DNA from: Candidatus Poribacteria bacterium
GTDB lineage: Bacteria > Poribacteria > DTPJ01 > WJIO01
NCBI GenBank assembly: GCA_014730235.1
Contig: WJIO01000069.1
Location: forward strand, 1 to 12,722
Direction of reading: 5' to 3'
DNA length: 12,722 nt
Position numbers and translations under genes: made by a program. Positions 6,398-12,722 of this stretch are shown piece by piece (the first letter of the stretch is position 1; each line of letters opens with the position of its first letter). The notes beneath the pieces are model-generated. The model saw only the letters and a list, made by a program, of their open reading frames with translations. It was not told the DNA's origin and searched no databases.

Positions 6398-7291
6398 TTA
6401 CCGCTGAGTAACCTTCACCGTCAGACTGTCGCCATTTATCCTGATAACAGGCTCAAGACTACCATCCTGAGCAGGGGTAATAAGGTTATCGCCCTTTTGA
6501 TGGTGAAGTATCAAATTATCGTTGCCGTTTATCTCAACCATAGATTGATTGAAATTACCTATCTGAATCTGTCTTATAACATTGGAATTCCCCCATACAT
6601 CAACACTGGCTTCGTTTCCATTCCCCTCCTGCCATTGTTGAACCACGTTGCCCTGTCCTGAACTTAAAATATCATTTTGTAATTTTATGAAAGCTTTGTT
6701 ATACTCGCCGTTTTGCCATTGGGAGATCATATTGTCGCTGCCGTCTATGAATATAAGCGCCTCGTTATAACTACCATACAGGTATTGAGTCCAACCCAGA
6801 TTATCAAAACTTTCCTGCATCCCGTCTGAATTTAAATTAAAAGATGTACCAACGCCGTTTCCATCGCCGGACATATAATTCTGTGCTTTGTTGTTGGAAC
6901 CTTCCTGGTATTGTGAAACATAACCCATGCTGCCTGTATATTCAGAAACTGCTTCGTTGTATACGCCAGATTGCTGGATATGGGCTTCGTTTCCCTGGCC
7001 TATCTGCCTTAAGGTAATCTGGTTTTCATCTCCCAACTGCTCAACATATATGTAGTTTTCAATTTCCGCATAACTGTTTGATTCAGTTCCCATCTGTTCT
7101 ATTTCAATGCTGTTATAAGTTCCGCTCTGGAGAATATAAGCGGCGTTAAGCAGACCTTGCTGATCAATATCCAGTTGGTTTTCTTCACCCACCTTGTATA
7201 TGTTGGCAGTGTTACCGGCAAGGCCTGCACTACATAAGCTTATGGTAAGAAACAGTACTATTATTATTTCTTTTTTTATTCTGGAATACAT
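6398..7291 (-). CDS. Long curlin-repeat protein (297 aa), aromatic-rich
   Basis: The ATG at 7291 is preferred over a GTG at 7303: it has GGTGG 8 nt upstream and begins directly on the signal peptide (MYSRIKKEIII..., ends about SAGLA). Curlin-type repeats run from residue ~27 to ~270: IYKVGEENQLDIDQQG, YILQSGTYNSIEIEQMG, VEQLGDENQITLRQIG, HIQQSGVYNEA, QWQNGEYNKAF, QQWQEGNGNEA and IRQIQIGNFNQSMVEI. The middle section is irregular and rich in Tyr and Trp (SQYQEGSNNKAQNY, WTQYLYGSYNEA). The C-terminus leaves the repeat pattern and is basic (RINGDSLTVKVTQR). It is about twice the length of E. coli CsgA. Predicted to be a CsgG substrate in the fibre, perhaps a scaffold, linker or nucleating subunit. 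It shares a transcript with the OmpA-like gene. Confidence 0.83.
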   Translation of the reverse strand: MYSRIKKEIIIVLFLTISLCSAGLAGNTANIYKVGEENQLDIDQQGLLNAAYILQSGTYNSIEIEQMGTESNSYAEIENYIYVEQLGDENQITLRQIGQGNEAHIQQSGVYNEAVSEYTGSMGYVSQYQEGSNNKAQNYMSGDGNGVGTSFNLNSDGMQESFDNLGWTQYLYGSYNEALIFIDGSDNMISQWQNGEYNKAFIKLQNDILSSGQGNVVQQWQEGNGNEASVDVWGNSNVIRQIQIGNFNQSMVEINGNDNLILHHQKGDNLITPAQDGSLEPVIRINGDSLTVKVTQR

Positions 7292-7354
7292 AGCGGATTC
7301 CACCCTCAGTTGAAAAGATTCTTAAGTTTTCAAACGTGCTAAAAACCCCCTGAT

Positions 7355-7423
7355 CCCCTTATTAAGGGGTAATAATGGGCTTCTCCCATTAAATGAGATT
7401 CTTCGCTCCGCTCAGAATGACAG
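7355..7423. repeat. Cluster of small palindromes and a REP-like repeat between curlin genes
   Basis: Three short inverted repeats lie in a row in the 257-bp gap between curlin genes: CCCCTT-att-AAGGGG (7355-7369), AATGGG-cttct-CCCATT (7374-7390), and a REP-like unit at 7395-7423 containing ATTCT...AGAAT and ending GAATGACAG. The last type is a dispersed intergenic repeat in many bacterial genomes (recalled, not searched). On the - strand the first palindrome is followed by GGGGGTTTTT (7350-7341), so it could partially terminate or stabilise the operon transcript. Confidence 0.55.
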
Positions 7424-7548
7424 TAGCATAACTTTCATTTTCTTAACCAGTGCATTTTAACAAGATGAAAATAAGGGGACGCCGCCTTTACAACCCTCAA
7501 AAATCCCCTGTTTTCCAGTTTATATATTCAATCGAAGAGACAGGATCT

Positions 7549-8310
7549 CTATAGCCCTGAGGAATCCTGGTCTATTCCAAGAATATTGTCGTTTCCAACA
7601 TCGTTAAGCTGGTATACCTGGAGATTATGGGAACCGCCAATACCGTTCTGATAGACACTGGTCAGGTTATTTCCGCCATCCTGGTATACTATAGCGTTAT
7701 TGTCGTCATCAATCTGTTCAAAGACCGCCGTATTATCATTTGTGCTGTATTGATAAAGACCAACGTTGTTGAAGCTACCATTCTGGTCTACACCAAAGAT
7801 ATTGGTGCCTACAGCGCCGTAGCTATACTGTGTAGCCGGTCGGTCCTCGGGATCGCCAGCAGTTTTGAGTGTTGCAAAAGTATGAATGCCAGCATGGGAG
7901 GGGCCGTCTGCGCCGGGATTTGCACCGACTACCACGTTACCGTTACCATCCTGGTCAACAAATGCATCACTAAAACTACCGGAACCGGTCTGGGTCAAAG
8001 ACAGGGTATTGGAATCACCTGTCTGAATAGCGATAAGATCGTTCTGGATATTTTCCTGATACAGGGCTTCTGCATATCCATAACCGATGATCTCGCCGCT
8101 GGGACCCACCACAGGTTGAGTTGTTATTCCAGGGCCTGTAATAAGGTTGCCATCGCCAATCTGAATTACCTGAGCGCCCACAGTTATTGTGTAGGGATAA
8201 CCTACCTGCTGGACGTAGGCTTCGTTTGACGATAAAGCATTACCACTTAAGCCCAGGATCAAGGCTAAAATAAATGTAAATGCTGAGATTCGAGCAGAAA
8301 TCTTCAACAT
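7549..8310 (-). CDS. Curlin-repeat protein (253 aa)
   Basis: The ATG at 8310 is chosen over a GTG at 8316, since AAAGGAG (8325-8319) is 8 nt before the ATG but only 2 nt before the GTG. The signal peptide covers about residues 1-27. Curlin-like units follow: AYVQQVG, VIQIGDGNLITG, IAIQTGDSNTLSLTQTG, DAFVDQDGNGNVVVG, FGVDQNGSFNNVGLYQYS, AVFEQIDDDNNAIVYQDGG, LTSVYQNG, LQVYQLN and ILGIDQ. Two stretches break the repeats (residues ~60-88 and ~130-168, rich in Gly, Pro and Thr). It aligns along its length with the 236-aa paralogue at 4460-5170 but has no cysteine and a longer repeat-bearing end. First subunit gene after csgG, separated by a 229-bp gap with its own promoter candidate and a hairpin. 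Predicted to be secreted by CsgG and to form or nucleate amyloid. Confidence 0.87.
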   Translation of the reverse strand: MLKISARISAFTFILALILGLSGNALSSNEAYVQQVGYPYTITVGAQVIQIGDGNLITGPGITTQPVVGPSGEIIGYGYAEALYQENIQNDLIAIQTGDSNTLSLTQTGSGSFSDAFVDQDGNGNVVVGANPGADGPSHAGIHTFATLKTAGDPEDRPATQYSYGAVGTNIFGVDQNGSFNNVGLYQYSTNDNTAVFEQIDDDNNAIVYQDGGNNLTSVYQNGIGGSHNLQVYQLNDVGNDNILGIDQDSSGL

Positions 8311-8400
8311 ATTCACTACTCCTTTCCTTTTCCCTTCCTAGCAATAAAATTAAAAGAAGGAAATAAGATTAAATGGATAAGTATATCCGAAACCATCCCC

Positions 8401-8450
8401 TTTTCTGAATAAAAAGGGGGTTTATTATTAAACTGCACACCTCCTTTCAA
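8401..8450 (-). promoter_or_regulatory. Candidate internal promoter and 5' stem-loop ahead of curlin genes
   Basis: On the - strand TTGAAA (8450-8445) and TAATAA (8427-8422) are 17 bases apart, in the gap between csgG and the first curlin gene. Directly downstream is a stem of CCCCC/TTTTT pairing with AAAAGGGG (about 8420-8397) that would lie at the very 5' end of the transcript. No T-run follows on this strand, so it is not a typical terminator; it could stabilise a subunit mRNA made in excess over csgF-csgG. Confidence 0.35.
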
Positions 8451-8539
8451 CGATTTGATAATCATCAACTCCTGTTATTTATCAGCGTTTCCTCAGCGCT
8501 GCGAGATCTGGATTTAATGATATTTGCATCCGGTGTATT

Positions 8540-9532
8540 TTATTCCTCTTTTTCCAGCCATCCCAGGATGCGTGCGCCGTTTTCACCGCGTTCTTCTAGG
8601 TATCTCATAATTACAGGAGATTTGATGTCTTCGGAATTTTTCAAAGTCCAGTAACCGTCAAGTATACCCTCGATTACAATGGCGATTACCGCTTTGTCTA
8701 TTGCCTCCATAACGCACATCTGCAACGGTTCATTCGTTGAATAACCGGCTTCAACTTCCATAAGCCGTTTTACGTTTATAAACCGATAAAGTCCTACATC
8801 AACCTCTCTGGAAAGAACGGTTTTTGTAGCGTATACAGATTTTAGTATGGAACCTGTTTTAACAGCTATGGCCCTAAGGCAAACGGTAACCTGGTCTTTA
8901 CGGAACTGGGCAGAACCACCCAGGCCGAAATATCTTTCACCAACGCCGCCGGTTACTATGTTGGTGTCATAGGCCACAATTCCACCTTCCAGAATTATCC
9001 CGGCATACAAAAGGGGAGGTAAGGCTGGAAGACCAGTATTTTTGCCGTTATTGCCTGATTGATTATTTTTTTGTTTGTCTGAATTTTCTTTTTTGACTTC
9101 CTCTACGCTATTTTTAACCATAGAGTTAATTGCCTGATACTGCATCCTTGTGGAGCGAATTAGTTCTCTTTCCTGAAGCAGGTTATTTACACCTTCCCGC
9201 TCTACAAGAGTAAACCATCCGCAGTCCTCCAGGGCTTTTATGAGCATAGAAGCTGCTCCCTGAGTTACAGCTCTGGAATATGTTATACCTTGGGTATCAG
9301 TTTTATATTGACCGGTTTGGTCCTGGAACCTGTATACCGCAGCCACGAGTTTTTCCTCGGGAGGCGGTAAAAGAGTAAGATCGCTATAGGTAGGCGTTAC
9401 CTTCCGTCCCAGATTCGCCCTTTCTTTCATAGGGGCTTTTATGGGAGCAAGAAGGCATCCGCAGCCACTGATAAAAAAAGCAACCGCTATTACCAGGGCT
9501 GCCAGTACCGCCGTATTCCGCTTATTTATCAC
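8540..9532 (-). CDS. csgG: CsgG, curli outer-membrane secretion channel
   Basis: A GTG at 9532 is preferred: AAGGAGG lies 8 nt upstream, and it opens on a lipoprotein signal ending in the lipobox ISGC (Cys24). A GTG at 9556 would add 8 residues. The 330-aa protein follows CsgG closely: YSDLTLLPPPEEKLVAAVY, QDQTGQYK, the ALEDCGWFTLVEREGVNNLL helix, ILEGGIVAYDTN, GGVGERYFGLGG, VKTGSILKSVYATKTVLS and GYSTNEP. CsgG forms a nonameric lipoprotein pore exporting curlin subunits. Differences from E. coli (recalled sequence, about 277 aa): a ~28-residue Lys/Asn/Gln-rich insertion around 132-172, and a constriction loop (YKTDTQGITYSRAV) that keeps only an aromatic at the Phe56 position. csgF lies 73 bp upstream in the same direction. 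Confidence 0.96.
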   Translation of the reverse strand: MINKRNTAVLAALVIAVAFFISGCGCLLAPIKAPMKERANLGRKVTPTYSDLTLLPPPEEKLVAAVYRFQDQTGQYKTDTQGITYSRAVTQGAASMLIKALEDCGWFTLVEREGVNNLLQERELIRSTRMQYQAINSMVKNSVEEVKKENSDKQKNNQSGNNGKNTGLPALPPLLYAGIILEGGIVAYDTNIVTGGVGERYFGLGGSAQFRKDQVTVCLRAIAVKTGSILKSVYATKTVLSREVDVGLYRFINVKRLMEVEAGYSTNEPLQMCVMEAIDKAVIAIVIEGILDGYWTLKNSEDIKSPVIMRYLEERGENGARILGWLEKEE

Positions 9533-9561
9533 AAGCACACCCTCCTTGAAAACCACCGTGA

Positions 9562-9590
9562 CCAGGTATGAAAATTAAAATCCTACCTGG
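9562..9590. other. Stem-loop in the csgF-csgG gap
   Basis: CCAGGTA (9562-9568) pairs with TACCTGG (9584-9590) around a 15-nt AT-rich loop, just before the csgG ribosome-binding site. It could be a processing or attenuation hairpin setting csgF to csgG ratio. The stem is short and no T-run follows. Confidence 0.3.
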
Positions 9591-9605
9591 CCTGCTTCTA
9601 CTGAT

Positions 9606-10031
9606 TTAATAGTATGGCACCTCCACATCTACAGTGTCACCAGTTGTAGAATCCGCAATAGATACGGAAACACCATTTAAACCAGTATTAATGTCTATAA
9701 TATAATTTCCGACTTCATAATGACCTGCTTCTAAAGCTTCTTCGCCAAAAGCTCCATCCAGCACCTTTTGAGACAGCCTGTTGAGAACCTGCCGATTCAG
9801 GTTATATTCAAAATCCTCCAGGGGATCCCTGGTTTCTCTGAGATAATCAATAGGCTCTCTGAGCTTATTTTGCAATTGGGCTGAATTCAGAAGCCATGTA
9901 CCGTTATAAGGTGATCCGCCAAAAGATGGATTTACGGGAGTCCAGACCAACTGCGTGGCTTCGGCAGCAGTTCCTACAAAAGCGAGAATAGTAATAGACA
10001 TGAGTAAATACAGACACGTCTTTTTCACCAT
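9606..10031 (-). CDS. csgF: CsgF, curli assembly factor
   Basis: The ATG at 10031 is preferred, with AAGGAGG at 10042-10036; a TTG at 10061 would prepend 10 residues spanning the ribosome-binding site. The 141-aa protein has a signal peptide ending GTAAEA, giving a mature start TQLVWTPVNPSFGG. This and PYNGTWLLNSAQLQN match the N-terminus of CsgF, the part known to insert into the CsgG channel. A helical middle (EDFEYNLNRQVLNRLSQKV) and a beta C-terminal part (YEVGNYIIDINT, VSVSIADSTTGDTVDVEV) complete the family pattern; E. coli CsgF is about 138 aa with the same layout. CsgF works outside the outer membrane, linking the pore to fibre nucleation. It is the first gene of the - strand operon, and csgE, which often precedes it, is absent. 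Confidence 0.96.
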   Translation of the reverse strand: MVKKTCLYLLMSITILAFVGTAAEATQLVWTPVNPSFGGSPYNGTWLLNSAQLQNKLREPIDYLRETRDPLEDFEYNLNRQVLNRLSQKVLDGAFGEEALEAGHYEVGNYIIDINTGLNGVSVSIADSTTGDTVDVEVPYY

Positions 10032-10123
10032 TAGACCTCCTTCCTTCGTTAATTTACACAATACAGCCGTTGCGACATATTTTGTCTGGCTAAAGTGTTA
10101 GTCGTTCTAAAATGGATCAATAG

Positions 10124-10171
10124 GTCGCATAATACGACATTATTTTATTTTTTAAGGTAAAAATGTGACAA
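10124..10171 (-). promoter_or_regulatory. Candidate csgF-csgG operon promoter with operator-like inverted repeat
   Basis: On the - strand TTGTCA (10171-10166) and TAAAAT (10147-10142) are 18 bases apart. The inverted repeat GTCG-7 nt-CGAC (10124-10138) covers the predicted start point near 10135. Two further half-sites occur downstream (GTCGTT at 10101-10106, GCGACA at 10072-10077). This arrangement suggests a repressor or response-regulator site controlling curli; no regulator gene is in the window. Confidence 0.35.
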
Positions 10172-10368
10172 TGAAATGATAATTGTTTAAATTATGGTAT
10201 GAAAAAGGGCGAGAGGAACGGACAAAAGCTAAATGTCGTTATTACGTGCCGCAATTTCTAGGATAATTCTGTCTCGAAGATTAAGCAGTTTATCCTTCAC
10301 AGATCTATATCTTCCTGTTCAGCAGAATTCCATATATCAGACCGACATAAATCTTTATCAATCAATAT

Positions 10369-10488
10369 GGTTCTTCCGGGTTTACTGTGGTTATAATTGA
10401 AAATTCTCTCAGCTTGTCATTCCTGCTTTCGCAGGAATGACAGCATAAGAAAGTTCCTTATATTTACCACACTAAACCCGGAAGAACC
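10369..10488. mobile_element. 120-bp MITE-like palindromic element with 8-bp target duplication
   Basis: The whole element folds on itself. Its ends are GGTTCTTCCGGGTTTA on the left and the exact reverse complement on the right, followed inward by TGTGGT on both sides. The centre is a 28-bp palindrome with a TTTC loop (10415-10442). The 8-bp repeat ATCAATAT flanks it exactly (10361-10368 and 10489-10496), as expected of a target-site duplication. It has no coding capacity, so a transposase would be needed in trans. A truncated relative lies at 4327-4414. Confidence 0.8.
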
Positions 10489-10502
10489 ATCAATATGAAC
10501 TC

Positions 10503-10627
10503 ACAGGTGGTCATAATTCATCCTTACTAGACCACAATGGCAGTTGTGATCTATCTCTGGCATTGGGAAAGTGTTATTTCAGAAGGATAGGATGGACTGG
10601 TTCCAAAATGGAACTATGACCACCTGT
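10503..10627. mobile_element. 125-bp element with 17-bp terminal inverted repeats
   Basis: The left end ACAGGTGGTCATAATTC (10503-10519) and right end GAACTATGACCACCTGT (10611-10627) are inverted repeats matching at 16 of 17 positions. ATCAATATGAA occurs just outside both ends (10489-10499 and 10630-10640), with 3 and 2 extra bases between repeat and element. The interior has no gene. It is a second non-autonomous element or a deletion relic of an insertion sequence. Confidence 0.6.
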
Positions 10628-10720
10628 CAATCAATATGAAATTTTACATCCGCTATTCTACAATTGTTTTTAATTATTGTCCAGAGGAAAATTTAGCAGA
10701 AGATAAAATTTTTTACTAAC

Positions 10721-10749
10721 TTGACTCGTTTTAGTATCTGAGTTAATAT
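10721..10749 (+). promoter_or_regulatory. Candidate promoter for the alpha-mannosidase gene
   Basis: TTGACT (10721-10726) and TAATAT (10744-10749) are 17 bases apart in AT-rich DNA, the same pattern as the LamG promoter candidate. The leader to the GTG at 10877 would be about 120 nt. Confidence 0.45.
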
Positions 10750-10876
10750 AGTTCTGGTATTGTAGACGAATATAGGGTGCTAAAAGTTCTATGTAACATG
10801 AAATTATATCAGCTTAAAGTTAAACAGTGATAAAGATAGAATAGATTTTGAATTAATTTCTGAAAAGGAGAGCAAA

Positions 10877-12722
10877 GTGATTAAAGTCCATCTTGTCGGT
10901 AATGCGCATCTTGACCCGGTATGGCTCTGGCGTTGGCCTGCTGGTGTTGGTGAAGCTATAGCCACATGCCGATCTGCTGTGGAATGTCTTGATGAATACC
11001 CGGAGTTTGTGTTTACCCGCAGCGATATGTGGCTGCATGAGCAAATTGAAAAGCTCGATCCCGATCTATTTGAACGTATACATGAGTATGTAAAAACCGG
11101 GCGGTGGCAGATTGTAGGGGGATGGTATATCCAGCCGGACTGCAACCTTCCAACAGCCGAATCCTTCCGAAAGCATATGTCCATCAGCAAGCCGTATTTC
11201 AAGGAGAAGTTCGGTGTTGATGTTACTGTGGGTTACAACGTGGACAGCTTCGGTCATAATGCCATGATCCCCAGCTTTCTCAGGGATGAAGGCTACGACA
11301 GCTATGTCATGATGCGTCCTATGGCTCATGAAAAAGAACTGCCTGCATCTCTGTTCCGATGGCGCTCCCCTGACGGCGCGGAGGTTATAGTGTGGCGTAT
11401 ACCCAGGGCTTATACAGCATGGCAGGAAGACCTGACGGATCATATCCGTGCATCTTTGGATGTGGCCGATCCGGATATCGGTCATGTTATGTGCTTCTAC
11501 GGCGTAGGAGATCACGGCGGAGGGCCCACGAAAAAGCAGATCAAATGGCTTATGGATCACAAGAATTCATTTTCCGGTGCAGAACTGGTTTTCTCTCACC
11601 CGCGAGCTTTCTTTGATGCTGTAAAACCCAAATATGAACAACTGCCGATAGTGGACGAAGAACTACAGTTTCATGCCATAGGGTGCTATACGGTGGTACA
11701 TGAGCTTAAAAACAACATGCGCAAGGCTGAACATGGGCTTATATCGGCAGAAAAAGCCCTGAAATCCTATCCTGAAGAAGCTCCTAAAGATACAGACGTT
11801 AAAATTACCGAAGCATGGAAAAAGACGCTTTTTAATCAGTTCCATGACATATACGCTGGCACAAGCCTGGCCTCGGCTTACGACGACTCCAGGGATCAAC
11901 TTGGGTCAGCCAGGGATAATGCTGACGAGATCGTCAATCACGTTCTGTTCCGCTGCATGAGACATCTTTCAGAGGATAAATATCAGCGCATTGTGGCTTT
12001 TAACATGTCCGATCATCATTTCAAAGGCTATCTGAAACATGAACCCTGGTTTATGAAGCGTTCATTTGACGGCTGGATGGCCGACGAAGAGGGAAATCCT
12101 GTTCCTTTTCAGCGCATACAGCAGGAAAAGGTATCCGACACTAAATCCCTGATGCTCTGGCCAGGGAATATTAAACCCGGTGGACAAAGGGTGTTCCAGT
12201 TGAGGACAGATGAAGCCCCGGAAATGCCGGAAAGCGATCTTGAAACAAGCGAAAATGGTATTTCTAATCAATTATGGAAAATAGAAGCCAGCCAGGGCAA
12301 CAGCCTTTTAAAGATAATCAGAAATGATGGAACAGAATTATTCGATGAAAAAGGTTTAAGAATCCTGGTTCAGCAGGATAACAGCGATACATGGTCTCAT
12401 GGAATTGACAGATTCAGGGAACCTGTGGTAGGGGAATTTAATTTGAAAAGCGTATACGTGGAAGAATCAGGTCCTGTGAGAGCCTCCCTGCGTATAGAAG
12501 CTGAAATGGATGAAAGTCATTTAAGTCTATGGGCCCGTTTGTATAACGCTTCACCACATATAGAGCTTTATATATACATGGACTGGCGGCAGAAATTGCA
12601 GATCGGCAAGCTTGTATTGCCTTTAAATGGAAAAATTGATAATCGCCTGGATGGAATTTCCGGTGGTTATGTTCCCCGTCCACAAAACGGCCAGGAATTT
12701 CCTCTAATGGACTGGACATCAG
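10877..12722 (+). CDS. GH38 alpha-mannosidase, 5' part
   Basis: Translation starts at a GTG, six bases after AAGGAG (10865-10870). The frame stays open to the window end, giving 615 residues of a family usually about 800-1000 aa long. There is no signal peptide, so it is cytosolic. Catalytic features of glycoside hydrolase family 38 are all present: HLDPVW (zinc ligands H11 and D13), YNVDSFGHN with the nucleophile and ligand D123, GVGDHGGGP (D212-H213), and NQFHDIYAGTS with zinc ligand H323. The N-terminal alpha/beta domain and three-helix region are complete; the C-terminal beta-sandwich region begins about residue 370 and is cut off. The enzyme removes alpha-linked mannose (or related 6-deoxy sugar) with retention, using a zinc ion. 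It likely degrades imported oligosaccharides. It is transcribed away from the csg operon. Confidence 0.95.
   Translation, partial: MIKVHLVGNAHLDPVWLWRWPAGVGEAIATCRSAVECLDEYPEFVFTRSDMWLHEQIEKLDPDLFERIHEYVKTGRWQIVGGWYIQPDCNLPTAESFRKHMSISKPYFKEKFGVDVTVGYNVDSFGHNAMIPSFLRDEGYDSYVMMRPMAHEKELPASLFRWRSPDGAEVIVWRIPRAYTAWQEDLTDHIRASLDVADPDIGHVMCFYGVGDHGGGPTKKQIKWLMDHKNSFSGAELVFSHPRAFFDAVKPKYEQLPIVDEELQFHAIGCYTVVHELKNNMRKAEHGLISAEKALKSYPEEAPKDTDVKITEAWKKTLFNQFHDIYAGTSLASAYDDSRDQLGSARDNADEIVNHVLFRCMRHLSEDKYQRIVAFNMSDHHFKGYLKHEPWFMKRSFDGWMADEEGNPVPFQRIQQEKVSDTKSLMLWPGNIKPGGQRVFQLRTDEAPEMPESDLETSENGISNQLWKIEASQGNSLLKIIRNDGTELFDEKGLRILVQQDNSDTWSHGIDRFREPVVGEFNLKSVYVEESGPVRASLRIEAEMDESHLSLWARLYNASPHIELYIYMDWRQKLQIGKLVLPLNGKIDNRLDGISGGYVPRPQNGQEFPLMDWTS

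Larger units (their letters stand above)
10032..10876. other. Non-coding divergent intergenic region between csgF and the mannosidase gene
   Basis: 845 bp without a credible gene. It holds promoter candidates on both strands, three GTCG/CGAC motifs near the csgF promoter, and two small palindromic elements with direct repeats around them. Short overlapping frames on the - strand (10229-10300 and 10297-about 10368, meeting in GTGA) may be remnants of an older gene. No tRNA, CRISPR or other RNA gene is apparent. Confidence 0.7.

Noticed and set aside
6191-6661. 156-codon open frame on the + strand across the OmpA-like and 297-aa curlin genes
   Set aside because: It crosses the boundary of two well-supported - strand genes and its translation looks like no family.
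7627-8229. 200-codon open frame on the + strand inside a curlin gene
   Set aside because: It is antisense to the 253-aa curlin protein. It arises from the repeated Gln/Asn/Gly codons and has no domain pattern or ribosome-binding site of its own.
3851-8310. Reading the Gln/Asn repeat arrays as a tandem DNA repeat or CRISPR-like array
   Set aside because: The periodicity is at protein level only. Codons vary between repeats and there are no identical DNA repeats with uniform spacers.
8316-8438. 40-codon - strand frame starting at a GTG behind AAAGGAGG, ending at the curlin ribosome-binding site
   Set aside because: The spacing between AAAGGAGG and the GTG is only about 1 nt, and the sequence overlaps a promoter and hairpin that explain it better; the peptide is featureless.
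10503-10627. Possible transposase fragment inside the 125-bp element
   Set aside because: Both strands translate into short pieces with stops and no recognisable transposase motif.
10804-12719. Multiple open frames on the - strand opposite the mannosidase
   Set aside because: The + strand frame is unbroken for 615 codons and carries all GH38 catalytic motifs.

Overview
The window looks like a chromosomal segment from an uncultured Gram-negative bacterium, most likely Candidatus Poribacteria or a close relative. Three things point there. The LamG proteins end in a tail of the type EPAxKLAxTWGxxK. A neighbouring secreted protein joins a cohesin-like and a dockerin-like part to a C-terminal domain opening with NYPNPFNPxTWIPYQL. 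Carbohydrate-active genes are common. This assignment rests on family recognition, not on a search.

Layout. 1-855: the 3' part of a large secreted cohesin/dockerin-type protein. 942-2484: two tandem, highly similar secreted LamG proteins, closed by a perfect palindromic terminator. 2571-3677: a cytosolic beta-propeller protein of the oligogalacturonate lyase (PL22) type. 3851-10031: a curli (functional amyloid) locus. One short CsgA-sized curlin-repeat gene lies on the + strand (3851-4321). Facing it on the - strand, in transcription order, are csgF, csgG, a 253-aa curlin-repeat protein, a 297-aa curlin-repeat protein, an OmpA-family protein with an Ig-like N-terminal domain and a coiled coil, and a 236-aa curlin-repeat protein. 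10032-10876: a non-coding stretch with promoter candidates and two small palindromic mobile elements, one nested in the flanking repeat of the other. 10877-12722: the 5' part of a GH38 alpha-mannosidase.

How it works together. CsgG should form the outer-membrane secretion channel and CsgF its extracellular partner, exporting up to four curlin-repeat subunits of different size and repeat quality. The OmpA-like protein sits between two subunit genes. It is 19 bp from the upstream one and its stop overlaps the start of the downstream one, so it is probably a dedicated periplasmic part that ties the system to peptidoglycan and may keep subunits soluble with its Ig-like domain. No csgE, csgD or csgC is visible. 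This OmpA-curlin arrangement, the four unequal subunits and the altered CsgG constriction loop are the most interesting content. The flanking genes suggest a glycan-degrading, surface-attached or particle- or sponge-associated lifestyle.
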